A stretch of DNA of 64,000 bases from Hawksworthiomyces lignivorus (taxonomy: Eukaryota > Ascomycota > Sordariomycetes > Ophiostomatales > Ophiostomataceae): contig NTMA01000022.1 in NCBI GenBank assembly GCA_002917075.1, positions 418,069 to 482,068 on the forward strand, given 5' to 3'. Positions 47,436 to 57,651 of the stretch are shown here, in pieces. The notes beneath the pieces were generated by a model, which was given only the letters and a program-made list of their open reading frames with translations, was not told where the DNA came from and made no database searches. The translations under genes were made by a program, and so were the position numbers. Positions within the stretch are counted from its first letter, which is position 1. Every line of letters begins with the position of its first letter.

Positions 47436-48005
47436 CTGCCTGCTGCGGCTCGGGTGCAGCCCGGCAACGCCGTCTTGGGCCGTCAGATGGTCGAACAGCT
47501 GCGCGGCCCGCTCTAAGTCGCCCTCCGCGGCCGGGTCGTGCTGGCGGATGGCTTCGATGCACAAGGCGTGGCTCGTGGCGGTGCCGCCATTCATCAGGAC
47601 AATTTTCTTTCCTCTTGTCGTCTTCCTGGGCTGCCGAGAAGGCCCGAGTCCAGGGGACCGCTCGCCGAGAAAGTCGAGGGCAATGGCTCTGCGGGCGGCC
47701 GCAGCCTCGTGCACCTTGGCGACGAATTGGCGAGCATCGAAGGAGGTTACCGGCGCGGACGGCCTCGACAAGGATCCACCCGAAGTGGCATTTTTTGGTC
47801 CCGCCCTGCTGGCGTAGGAGGAGCTTACAGACGCGGCAGCAGAGGCCACGAGGTCGTCTTCCTCAGCAAGATATTGCTGGAGGCTTGGCAGAACGAGGAT
47901 TTGCGACGAAGCCGGCAGGAGGCGCAACTGCGTGTCGAGGGCGTCTTCAGAGAGGCCCTCCAGCGCCACCACGCTGCCGTTGTAAGGAGACATGTCCTTG
48001 GACAT
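43695..48005 (-). CDS. Large mucin-like low-complexity protein, 1,414 aa
   Basis: Exons 48005-45508 and 45441-43695 sum to 4,245 nt in phase; the intron joins SGRLDIR to FLITNAMQAYAAQQ. It is often annotated in fungi as gastric mucin-like protein; its function is not known. Two ordered regions stand out: the N-terminal 130 residues (SVVALEGLSEDALDTQLRLL, then LDFLGERSPG) and the centre (about residues 690-1000), which holds IVIRFDDGRPNAVLDLAIQR, HTVSTAEHRTVVALHDALRA, IDMVLAVGAQKDIQTELAAK and, just after the intron, GNLLAFAATPETLHVLATLV with RFVLLDYPLELLAVVLAL. The rest is Ser/Ala/Pro-rich and disordered, with a Q9 run near residue 195. There is no signal peptide or membrane segment, so an intracellular scaffold is more likely than a true mucin. 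Confidence 0.82.
47405..47433 (-). repeat. CAG repeat encoding polyglutamine
   Basis: Trinucleotide run inside the first exon of the mucin-like gene, encoding nine glutamines in a row after RQK. Confidence 0.85.
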
Positions 48006-51000
48006 GGTGGAGCTTCTCCGAGCTCACGGAGATTCTAATAATGATTTTCGAATTACAGAGAAATGTAGTAAGCGATTGCTGTGCAAGCTTGACGTAAGAT
48101 ATCGACACGAAATAACGAGAGACGGAGACGGGGAACGGAAAGAAAAAGTCGTGTAAGAAATTGAAAAGAAATGGGGTCGATCGAACTCGAAAAAAAGAAA
48201 GAGAGACACAAAGAGAAAGAAAAGATCAGATGCAATAACAAGATCCCATTAACTACCAGTCGTCCATCTGGTCTTTTTTCCTTTTGTTTTCTTTCAGGTT
48301 TCCTGTGTCTCTATCTGGGAAAGGGGGGCAGAGGCCTAGACGATAAGACGCTGCAGGGCCCGGAAGAACATCAAACATGTGTTTCGCCAAAGGCTGAATA
48401 CAGCCCGTCTGAAAGGGAAGATCGCGAGAAGGGAGGGCAGGCTGTTTAAGTAAGACCAAAAAGGCAAAAGAGCTCCAGAGAAGAGACGAAACAAAAAAAC
48501 GTGGATAGCCGCCTGCTCTTGTCAAAGCACAGCACACGCCAGAAAAGGGGGGCGTGGATGAAGAGAAAGACTGCACACGGGCTGAGTACGGTTGACGGCA
48601 GCACACGCAACCATCACCAGTCTGAATTGTCACAGCCCGAGGACAGACGTCTCTGCAGCAAAGAGAGTAGCCCAAAATCCAAAGCACATGAAAATTGACG
48701 GCGGGCAGACAAAAGAAGGGGACTTTGTCGTGAAACAGAGAGCAGCTGCACGAAAAAGATAAATTTAGTCGAGCTAGTTAGGGGCAGAAAGGAGGTGACA
48801 TCGCTTAGCTGGAGAGTTCCGTAGAAAATACACACAAACAAAAGTACACTCATACGAAGACCAAGATTGCCTGTCTGACATTTGAAAAAAGAAGATAACG
48901 AACCATACCAAGGAGCAAACATGCACAAGGCCGAGACATGCGAACATGAGAGAGAGGGTGTGTGTGGTAAGGGACGAAGAAAAAAGCCACACAAAAACAA
49001 GTTAACCAGACACACTTACTCAGGTATCACTGTGACGAAGGGGGAGTTCGTGCAACAAAGTCCAATCGGAATTAGAATTAATAAATCAAATCAGCAATAG
49101 CAGCCGTAGATTCGGCAAGGAGAAGATCGTCGCTAGGCGTACTCCGTCCTTCTACGACAATTGAGTGCTCGAGAAGCTGGGCAGCGGGAAGACGAGTGCA
49201 GGGGTGCTGGACTAGAGCACACCATGGAGAACCACATAGTGTGTGTACTACGCGTACGGAATCATAGTAGAGCTAAAATAGCAACGCCTAACTGGGGGAA
49301 AACGAAAGTAAATAAAGAACGGTGCAATTAAAGACGGTGAGAGCTCGCCAAAAAAGCTCTGACTGAGGGATAAAAGACCGAAAACAGCGCAGAACAAATG
49401 CAAAGGATGAGGTATGCGCCTAACTGGGGTGCCATGTGGTGCTCTTTGCTTCGCCAGATGTCCACGATAAAGAGAATGTTTGTGCACCAGCTGTCCATCC
49501 GTTTGCCTTTTCCTTTTCTTCTTCCCTGCTTTTTTTTTCTTGCCTCGGATCCACAGGTGCGCAACTCCGCCAAATTTCTCTCATGCGTGCCGCGCCTTTG
49601 ACCTCAGCTTCTCGGACCCGAAGAGCCGGCACACTTCACTAACAAGACTGGGGCAAACAACGCAAGGCCAAAATCTCGCGTCATTAGAGTCGAGGTCTGA
49701 GAGCCGGCAGTAAGATTTGAAGGCGAAGAGAAGACAAAAACTGAGCAAAAGCAGCGAGGCCATCAAGCAACCAAGCGGAGAGGTCTATGGAAATGCTATA
49801 AAAAGAAAGACGACTGCAGCCGTTTTGTTTTGCTGTGCGCCCAATAAACTTAAAATAAGGATTGTGCACAGATGAACGGCCAAGGTATCTGCGTCGCCCG
49901 GGCCTTCTTTTTGAGCCGTCTTGAAAGCTGAGCGCCGTGAGAAAAATCCGATCGGCAAAAGACATGTGTCCTGTCTCGTAGAAAACAAGCAGCAACGAGC
50001 AGAGACAGGTTGGACCAGAAAGACAGGATTAGGATACATGGATGCAGTTTATGCCACAGTTTTCTCCGGCCCATGTCATCACCAGATTACAGTCAGTCTG
50101 AGTTTGCAATTCGGCCAGGCCAAGCAGCCCAGCTCACAGAGCAAACTGGCAGAGCAACCAGCACTCTTTCTGAGAGAAGGCTGCCGTGGTACTCCGTAGA
50201 GACGCCATCCATCCTTTGTACCTTGTTCGGTATACTTTGCAAAGAGAGAAGGTCAAATTACATCGAATGGCGAGCTGTCTGAAAGGATATTGAAAAACGA
50301 TGATCACTCGTGCAAAGCCCCCTTTGTGCACAGCTTGCATACTGCACACAGTCGTAGTACTAGCCAGCACACGTAAGATGCGTTTTTCAAATACCAACAA
50401 AACTTGACCTCCACCCAACGCACCCTAGACCTCGACCATCGGCTGTGGGGCCGCGTGCTACTCTGAACAATTTTGTTGATAGGTCTTAATGTGGCGCCTC
50501 GCTAGATATATGAACTGCAGAAAGGATTTGCATTGAATGGGGCAGCTAAGACACTACAGTACTAGTTTCTTTTGTTTTTCTTCAACAATCCCCTGTTTTA
50601 TCTTTTGTGGTGTGGACTTGGGGGGCTTGCGCGGGAGCTTTCTGGTGCCTCTCTCTCTCTCTTTCGCGCTTCTTCTCTCGATATTGCTGGGATGCGTAGG
50701 ATTATGTTTCATTCAAGCTGACACTTCCAATTGGGAAGTATTTATACGATTGGATGTGCGCTATTGTAGAGAGCGACATATTGCTCCTGCTTTAGGCATT
50801 ATAGCTATTATGTATTATTCCGAGAGGCTTCGAGCATTAGACATCTCACGTCCGGCGAGCATCAGTGGTGTAAGACGCATGAATGCGAACACGGCGGTCA
50901 TGGCCTATAGGAACAAACAGCGCAGCTCACGATTTCCGAGGAACGCACGACGTCTGTCTCTTTGCCTGGTTTCGATGGCCTTCGCCCTCATTGTCCTTAT

Positions 51001-53536
51001 CCACCTACATATTTCTCAATGGCCAAGCCGGATGATCTCTTGCTCTCTTCCGCTATGCTAGTTAGCTTCTCCGCCTGTTGGCTCAGTCCTCGCAGGCACA
51101 CACAACACACTAGGCAGAGATGGCGTGCAGAACCTAGGCGGGTCTTGAGCCATGCATATGGTTCCATTTCATGTTCCGTCTTTGACCTCATTTTTTTTTT
51201 GGTTCCGTATCGTTTTCATTTTTTTTTTTTCTTTCCGTAGCCGAGCGCCTAGAATATTCCCAGGCCTTTACACCGCATCCAGCGCGACGAATGGCCTATC
51301 GTTGCCCCGTTGCACGGCAAGCTGCAGCGGAATAAAGCAGCATGAAACGTGCTACTATCACATGGCGACAAAAGAGGAAGGAAAGTAAACAGAGAATGAA
51401 AGGAAGATGCAGGCGTTCCTGCGGCCTGCCGTTTCGAGCCCCTTTGACCTCTTGCAAATGCACCATCACGAGAGCGTTCCTGCAGAAAGACGTCGAGAGA
51501 CAAACAATGCGAGGTCCTTTGCATTCGGTGAAAAAAAGAAACTTGCATCCGTATGTACGAGTGCAGAGCTACGCAATAGCTTTCACCAAGTAGCAAGAGG
51601 CAAAGTCTTTAGTTAGAAAAGCGGAGGGGGGGAGGTCAAAGCAAGCATGCCGTGGGGGAAAATTCTCGTAGTGGATGTGCGGCTGGATGATCTTCTCTTG
51701 CCTGGCAAGCTTTGCTCTCTCCATTCCTTATTCTACAGAGCGCGGAGTATTCACAGGACGCTTTATTGATTTCATGTTGCATCTTGAAATCCCTACTTTG
51801 GTTATTTGGCGCAGCGGGGATACGTGCAGGGTTGCAGAGCAGCAAGCCGCAGAGTTTGCTTGCCCAATTGACAAGGATGTCTAGTCCCAGCTGTTCAAGC
51901 CAGCAGCGATCCACGTTGAATTTTACAAGGAGCAGCCTTGCGAAGCATCTTGCAGATATCGAGAGGAACCTGCTACCTGGCCTACCCCCTGCTTCGCAGC
52001 AGCGCCCTTGAGGTCGGTGTCGCTATGCGGTAAGAGAGCGCTGTTCTCGGATCGGAGGCTTTCTCTTTTGAGAGAGCTGCTATCTACAGACTCCGTACAC
52101 TGCCGGACACACATTATCTGGGAGGATGAAATACGAAGGAATACACATTTTAATGACAGTAATATTTTTGTATCTTTTCCAGCTCATTGTACCGTACCAT
52201 TTACAGTGCAACCTAGACGCCGTCCTTTGTCGATCTTGTCCTCTTTTTCCTTGCCGGACTCGATCAGCAAAATCTTCTCGCCGGTTCTTCTGTTTTGGCC
52301 GTCTCTTGGCCGCCCCAGTAAAATGAATGCTCGCATAGAAGCATCTCCAAGGCACAGCACAAGAAAAAGGGGCTGGAGAGCGGCAACTGGCCATCCGTGC
52401 ACCTTTCAAAATGAAAATAGACACACGGATCTACACATTCTGTACTCGTAGTGGCTAGCCAGGCATCGGCGACCACGCTGCGCCTGTCAAATGTCGATAG
52501 CCATTCTTTGCGGAAGCAGACATGCATATGGGCGTCCGTGAGCCCGTCTGTGTGTACACCGAGCCATCCTGCTCGCCACATACTGCTGTGGTTTGTACTG
52601 AGTGACATACTCTGCAAATATTAAATTTTACAATGCTTTATGGGCCTCCCCCCTTACTCAATACGAGGGCTTTTTATTATCTGGTGTTTTCATGACATTG
52701 TGCTGTGTGTCTGCGCTGCATCATGCTCTAGAGCGCTGCCTGTAGAGGATGGCAGCCGTCTCAAAGCGATGCTCTAGCTGTGTTGAAGCCCACTAGCAGG
52801 AAAAAGCAATATGGTGGCTACTATTGGTACCCGAATCAAGCCATATTACGGAGTACGCGGGCAGTCCAAATACGTACAAGCATACAAAGACTCTGCAAAT
52901 TATGGGGAGCTATTCATTGATTATTTTGTGCTACCCTCCACCATCTACAAACCTGATACCCAACAGAGAATGGAGCATGCTTCGTGCAAAAAAAGGAGAA
53001 GGTCATATTGTATTGTAACGAGATTATCGGTATACATGTATGTAGATAACAGTTTTTCTCTGCGAGCTCCAAGCGAGACGGGGAAACGAAAGCGTGTCCG
53101 CGAGCATCCACTTCCAGTCGGCTGGTAATTCCTTGTCCTCCCATATTGTACTCCGTAGTTACGGCATGTTGCAAAGGCTGCGGGCGAGGGACACCATCCG
53201 CTGCGCAGAATGGAATCGGAAAAGAAAATGGAAGGACATTGCTTCCAAACGGGGGCACCGAACATTTTGAAACGAGCATGTCTGTTGGTGTGACCCTACC
53301 CCCCACGAAAGCCCTATTTTGTCTCTTTTCGAGATGACCAGTTCGCGAGAAGATGACTAGGTCTAGGATCTTTTGCTCTGCCCACCTTTCCTTCTCTCCT
53401 TTCGACCACCCAGCAATACCGTCTAGACGTAGGACAAAGGTTCGTAGATACAAGGACAAAGGTCATGGACGCAAGAGAGAAATGAGCCTTTCTAAATTCA
53501 TGAAAGCCAAGTCCAAGACAGGCGACGGGTGGCCCG
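48006..53536. other. 5.5-kb gene-poor stretch
   Basis: No protein gene is supported. Purine-rich sequence near 48100-48250 is probably the leader of the minus-strand mucin-like gene. Exact TACGGAGTA/TACTCCGTA motifs lie at 50190-50198, 52847-52855 and 53149-53157. The longest chance frame, 50537-51061, has no homology I recognise. Long untranslated regions, noncoding RNAs or decayed elements are possible. Confidence 0.45.
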
Positions 53537-54253
53537 TCAAGCTCCCTTGTATTCGTAGCGCAGCTGGTTGAGGTCCCGTTCTGGGTCGACGCCGGCCATG
53601 GTCGCCTTGCTGACCAGCACCACCGCGTACACAGCAGCAGGCAGGCTTCCGAGAAGGAGATACGGCGTGGTGGCGCCAGACGAGCTGCTGGGCAAGAAGA
53701 GCGACAGCAGGAGCATCGCGCACAGGCCGACGTTCAACAGCGGCAGGTACTGCTCGAGAGGCGAGGAGCCGGGCGGCGACAGCGCGAAGAGGCCGCCCGC
53801 GCCCCCCGCGCGCCCCTTCCCCTTGACGTCTCTGCTGCTCCACGCGTCGAGCACCGGGATGCCCGTCTTGGTGGCCGGCTGCTTGTACACCAGGAAGGCG
53901 GTCGCTCCGAGAGACGACAGCCCCAGCATAGACACGATGGCAGCCGAGCTCGACGGGCGCGAGACGCACGCCACCAGGAACGGGATCATGGCCAGCAGCG
54001 GCACGGCGAGCAGCAGCTGGCGGAACTGCTCGTTGCGCAGCTGGTTCTGCTCTGCCAGCGTCTGAATCAGCGCGTCTTGTTCTAGGAGACAAGTTAGCAT
54101 TGCACGCATCTTCTTGCAGCTTCCCACACCCGCTCGCCAGGCACGGCGGGCCGCACGCCGCCACCTACCTTGCTCGTCGAGCACTTCAGGCTCGTCAGAA
54201 GGGTCGTCGTCGGCCGCATAGCGGAAAGCGCGGCGAAGACGGGTCGTATCCAT
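53537..54253 (-). CDS. Small multi-pass membrane protein conserved in fungi, 209 aa
   Basis: Exons 54253-54169 and 54081-53537 give 630 nt. The intron (GTAGGT..CTAG) keeps the frame open if retained, but splicing restores the continuous acidic-glutamine stretch DEQEQDALIQTLAEQNQLRN. The start MDTTRLRRAFRYAADDD is preferred over upstream ATGs because it matches the pattern of this fungal family. Hydrophobic segments lie at LLLAVPLLAMIPFLVACV, AIVSMLGLSSLGATAFLVY, YLPLLNVGLCAMLLLSLFL and YLLLGSLPAAVYAVVLV, so about four transmembrane helices are expected. No enzymatic motif is seen; function unknown. It is transcribed divergently from COA1 with 450 bp between the starts. Confidence 0.75.
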   Translation of the reverse strand: MDTTRLRRAFRYAADDDPSDEPEVLDEQGRWRRAARRAWRAGVGSCKKMRAMLTCLLEQDALIQTLAEQNQLRNEQFRQLLLAVPLLAMIPFLVACVSRPSSSAAIVSMLGLSSLGATAFLVYKQPATKTGIPVLDAWSSRDVKGKGRAGGAGGLFALSPPGSSPLEQYLPLLNVGLCAMLLLSLFLPSSSSGATTPYLLLGSLPAAVYAVVLVSKATMAGVDPERDLNQLRYEYKGA

Positions 54254-54703
54254 GACTACAACTGTGAGATAGATTTGCTTTTTTTTTGTGTTATAGTGTT
54301 TCTTTTGAATACTGCGTAGAAGCCATGATATCTGGCCTGGCTGTTTGTGCCTTGATATGTGTTGGCAGCTTGTTCTTTTCGCCACTGAGACAGGCTACAC
54401 GTGTGCAATTTGGGGGGAAGCTCCCAGGCTGGCGGGTGCAACGCGACTGTCCACTAATAATGACGTGTGACAGAAGTGGCAGCAGAAACTGCATGCACTA
54501 AAGCGCACTGTAAATTTCCCACCATGAAAAAAACTGCCTGATGCACCTAAGCGGGCCACGATAACGGCTTTTGCGATTGGATTTTTCTCAGTTGCATCAG
54601 CCCACAGCCGGACGACGGAGGACGACGACTCTCTCTGACTCGGCAGAAGCACCACGACCGAGCTTCCGACATCCATCCGTCCCTCCCAGACCCAATCACA
54701 CCC
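54254..54703. promoter_or_regulatory. Divergent promoter region
   Basis: 450 bp between the start codons of the membrane protein gene and COA1. It must hold both promoters; no specific element was assigned. Confidence 0.4.
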
Positions 54704-55593
54704 ATGCTGTCCACAACGGCCAGCACGCGGGCCCTCGTCGCCGGCCTCGCCCGATCACGGCAGCCCCTCTGCCACAGCGCCGCCAATGTACCCAAGACCG
54801 CCCGGTTTCTCCTCCTCACCCCATCGGGTCTCCGCACATATGTTGCCCCCCCTCGGCCGGGCGACGGCCCCTTGATGGAGCGGCGAGCCGACCGCGAGCT
54901 TCCTGGTGCGTAATGCTCGCTCATTTCCCCCTCATCCTAGACTAAACAGAGCGGCACCAATTGCTCTGCCTTTTTCCCAAGTTGTCTAACTCAGTTCCTT
55001 TTCCTTCGCCCGCAGACGTCGTCAAGTCCCGCTTCCGCTGGTCGCGCACGCTGCCGTGGTTCCTGCTGATCGTGGCGGGCAGCAGCGTGGCCATCTTCAA
55101 CTACCAGAAGGCGTCGAGCCCCGTGGTGGCGTCGACGCTGTACGCGCTGCGGACGTCGGCGCGGGCGCGGGCGTACCTGGGCGACGAGATCCAGTTCCAG
55201 CAGCGCATCCCGTGGATCGCGGGCGAGATGAACCAGCTGCAGGGCCGCATCGACGTGCACTTTGCCGTCAAGGGCACCCGCGGCGCCGCCCGCATGCGCT
55301 TCACCAGCCACCGCCCCACGCCGCGCGGCATCTTCGAGACGCTCGAGTGGAGCCTCGAGACCCCCGACGGCCGCAAGATCGACCTGCTCGAGGACGCCGG
55401 CCAGGACCCCTTCCGCGGCATCCAGGTCCTGCCCGAGGACGAGGTCGAAGACCTCGAGCGCGACTTTGGCGTCCTCCCGCCCGGCGCCCCGCCCCCGGGC
55501 ACCGTGTTGGGCAGCGCCGTCGTGGCCGCCAATGCCGCCGCTGCCGAGGCGCCCAAGGAAACGCGTGGATTTCGGCAGCCGAACCGGCGGTGA
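54704..55593 (+). CDS. COA1: Cytochrome c oxidase assembly factor Coa1
   Basis: Exons 54704-54905 and 55016-55593 give 780 nt, 259 residues. A long basic N-terminus (MLSTTASTRALVAGLARSRQ) is a mitochondrial presequence. One transmembrane helix follows the intron (TLPWFLLIVAGSSVAIFNYQ), and then the Coa1 domain: ALRTSARARAYLGDEIQF, IPWIAGEMNQLQGRIDVHFA and VKGTRGAARMRF. Coa1 is an inner-membrane protein that helps Shy1/Mss51 during Cox1 maturation in complex IV biogenesis. Length and order match the family; the C-terminal 40 residues are alanine/proline-rich and probably disordered. Confidence 0.9.
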
Positions 55594-56007
55594 GGAGTGG
55601 TATCACCGTTTGGAAGAAGATCTATTGGGGCGCTGCAAGTGGGACAGCGCTGCAGCATTATGAAGAGAAACAAAAAAAAATCTTCAATTGGTCACAAGAA
55701 GCCATGGTGTTCATGAAGACATAAATCTGGAATTTTTGGGATTGCTTTTATCATCTTTTCCCCCCTCGTTTTTCACCTTGGGGGTTTTTAACTCGTCATA
55801 CCGCCCCTCTCTCTTTCCCTCTCTGCTATATGTACAAATACAAGATGAATAAAGAAAATGTCGTGACAGAACATATATGAGTGACGGTCGAGCATGCTTC
55901 GGTTCAGGATATATATATATAGATACAAGCGAACTCAGACGGAGAGCCGTAGAGACAGCCGCTCAGCCTCTCTTGCCTACCCCTCTACTGCACCGCACAA
56001 ATCCGCC
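55594..56007. other. Convergent intergenic stretch
   Basis: 3' flanks of COA1 and of the uL3m gene. No gene seen. Confidence 0.45.
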
Positions 56008-57213
56008 TTACGCTGTTGGTGCGGGTGCGGGAGTTGCTGCTGCGTCCTCCAAGATGGCTTCTGGCAGGGCCGCCTCGGGAACAGCGCTCTCACTAGGACT
56101 GCTGCTGCTGCCTTCGATGGTCAGGGCGGAGAAGCCGCCGGCGAGCAGCTCGGCGATGCGGCCCTCGCGGCGGGCCTGCTTGAGCTCGAGGTGGCGGACG
56201 CGGGCGGCCTCGAGGTGGGCGGCGGCGTCGGGATTGCGCTCCTCGGCGAGGCGGCGGGTCTGCTCGACAAAGGCGGGGCTGGGGGCGGGCTTCTTGACGG
56301 CGTCCTGAACGCGGACGAGGGCGCCCTTGGGCCCGCCGACGGCGCCCTTGACGACGAGGATGCCGAGGTCGTTGTCGACCTGGAGGATGTTGAGGTTCTG
56401 GACGGTGACGCGCTCGTTGCCCATGCGGCCGGGCATCTTCTTGCCGGGCAGGACGCGGCTGCCGCTGCCCTGGGAGGGGCCCGTGGTGCCCATGGTGCGG
56501 TGGTTGAGCGAGTTGCCGTGGCTCTTGCCCTGGCCCTTGAAGCCGTGGCGTTTCATGGCGCCGGCGAATCCGAAGCCGCGCGTGTTGGACCGCACGTCGA
56601 CCCACTGGCCCACGTGGAACCAGTCGGGCAGCAGCGGCAGGCCCGGCGGCAGCAGGCCCGCGGCGTCGCGCACGCGGAACTCGGCCAGGTGCGCCTTGGG
56701 CGCCAAGCCCTTGGCCTCGTAGTAGCCCAGCTGCGGCGCCGGCACCACCGCCGCCCGCCGCGCCCCGCTGCCCACCTGCACCGCCCAGTACCCGTTGGCC
56801 GCCCGCGTCTTGTTGGCCACCACCTGCACCCCGTCCAGCTGCAGCACCGTGCACGGGATCCGCGTCCCGCTCTTGCTGTAGAACGCCGTCATCCCCCGCT
56901 TCGTCGCCAGCACTCCCGCCCGCAAAGGCGTCGACTGCGCCTTGCGCTTCAGCGCCGCCGCCGGCCCCGTCGTCGGCGCCGGCAGGCCCGCCGTCGTCTG
57001 GTTGAACCGCGTCGGCTTCGACCCGCGCTTTGGCAGCGTGCTCCACCCGTACTTTACCCCTCGCCGGCCCTCCACCGCCGCCTGGCCCGCCAGAATGGAA
57101 TTTGTCGCCGGTGCCGTCGCAGATGCTGTAACGGCCGCCTCGCTCGTCGTGGCAGTTGCTGTGGCCCGCTGCAGGCCTGCCCAGCACCAGCGAGGCAGGA
57201 GCCTGGGCGCCAT
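56008..57213 (-). CDS. Mitochondrial large-subunit ribosomal protein uL3m (yeast Mrpl9)
   Basis: Single exon, 401 residues from ATG 57213; the open frame extends further upstream but only through the CA repeat and leader. The N-terminus (MAPRLLPRWCWAGLQRATAT) is a mitochondrial presequence. The uL3 fold is recognisable from GMTAFYSKSGTRIPCTVLQL through VDVRSNTRGFGFAGAMKRHG and FKGQGKSHGNSLNHRTMGTT to MPGRMGNERVTVQNLNI, where the loop reaching the peptidyl-transferase centre lies. A C-terminal helical and alanine-rich extension (after residue 320) is typical of fungal mitochondrial forms. The gene is divergent from the CCDC25-type gene. Confidence 0.93.
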   Translation of the reverse strand: MAPRLLPRWCWAGLQRATATATTSEAAVTASATAPATNSILAGQAAVEGRRGVKYGWSTLPKRGSKPTRFNQTTAGLPAPTTGPAAALKRKAQSTPLRAGVLATKRGMTAFYSKSGTRIPCTVLQLDGVQVVANKTRAANGYWAVQVGSGARRAAVVPAPQLGYYEAKGLAPKAHLAEFRVRDAAGLLPPGLPLLPDWFHVGQWVDVRSNTRGFGFAGAMKRHGFKGQGKSHGNSLNHRTMGTTGPSQGSGSRVLPGKKMPGRMGNERVTVQNLNILQVDNDLGILVVKGAVGGPKGALVRVQDAVKKPAPSPAFVEQTRRLAEERNPDAAAHLEAARVRHLELKQARREGRIAELLAGGFSALTIEGSSSSPSESAVPEAALPEAILEDAAATPAPAPTA

Positions 57214-57217
57214 TGTG

Positions 57218-57218
<1 letters not shown>

Positions 57219-57264
<46 letters not shown>
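57219..57264 (+). repeat. (TG)23 microsatellite in the uL3m leader
   Basis: Twenty-three uninterrupted TG units; on the coding strand a (CA)23 tract ends five bases before the start codon of the uL3m gene. Confidence 0.95.
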
Positions 57265-57265
<1 letters not shown>

Positions 57266-57651
57266 AGAGGTGTGGAGAGTTGGAGGAGGTAGTGTTGTCG
57301 AGAACAAAAAAGAATCAATTGATCCGCAGTCGCACCATTCGAGGCGGATTCGCTTCGATTTCCGTGGTCGTGTGTAGAATTGCTTAATATGTTCGTACGA
57401 TCGTGAAGCTCTTCTGCGGACAAGAAACGAAAAAAAAAAAATTAATGGAGCTTCAAATTCGCTTTGTGGATTAGCGTCTTAGTAAATGCATATTTCAACG
57501 GCCGCCCCGCATACGTGCATATTTTGCTTCTCGAGACCCAAAATCTCTCGGGAGAGAATGAAATCCATTGTCCTTTGTCACATTTGGAAAATATTCTCTT
57601 ATCAGTCTTCCTTGCCTACCTCTGAGGCGTGTCACAGAGGGAAGATTGAAA
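57265..57651. promoter_or_regulatory. Divergent promoter region
   Basis: Region between the uL3m leader repeat and the CCDC25-type gene start; it must hold both promoters. No specific element assigned. Confidence 0.35.

Noticed and set aside
50537..51061. 174-codon plus-strand frame in the gene-poor block
   Set aside because: Hydrophobic start but no family resemblance, no clear codon pattern and no supporting neighbours; left unannotated as a gene.
55894..57387. 497-codon plus-strand frame over the uL3m gene
   Set aside because: Shadow of the ribosomal protein gene; it ends in valine-cysteine repeats from the TG microsatellite.
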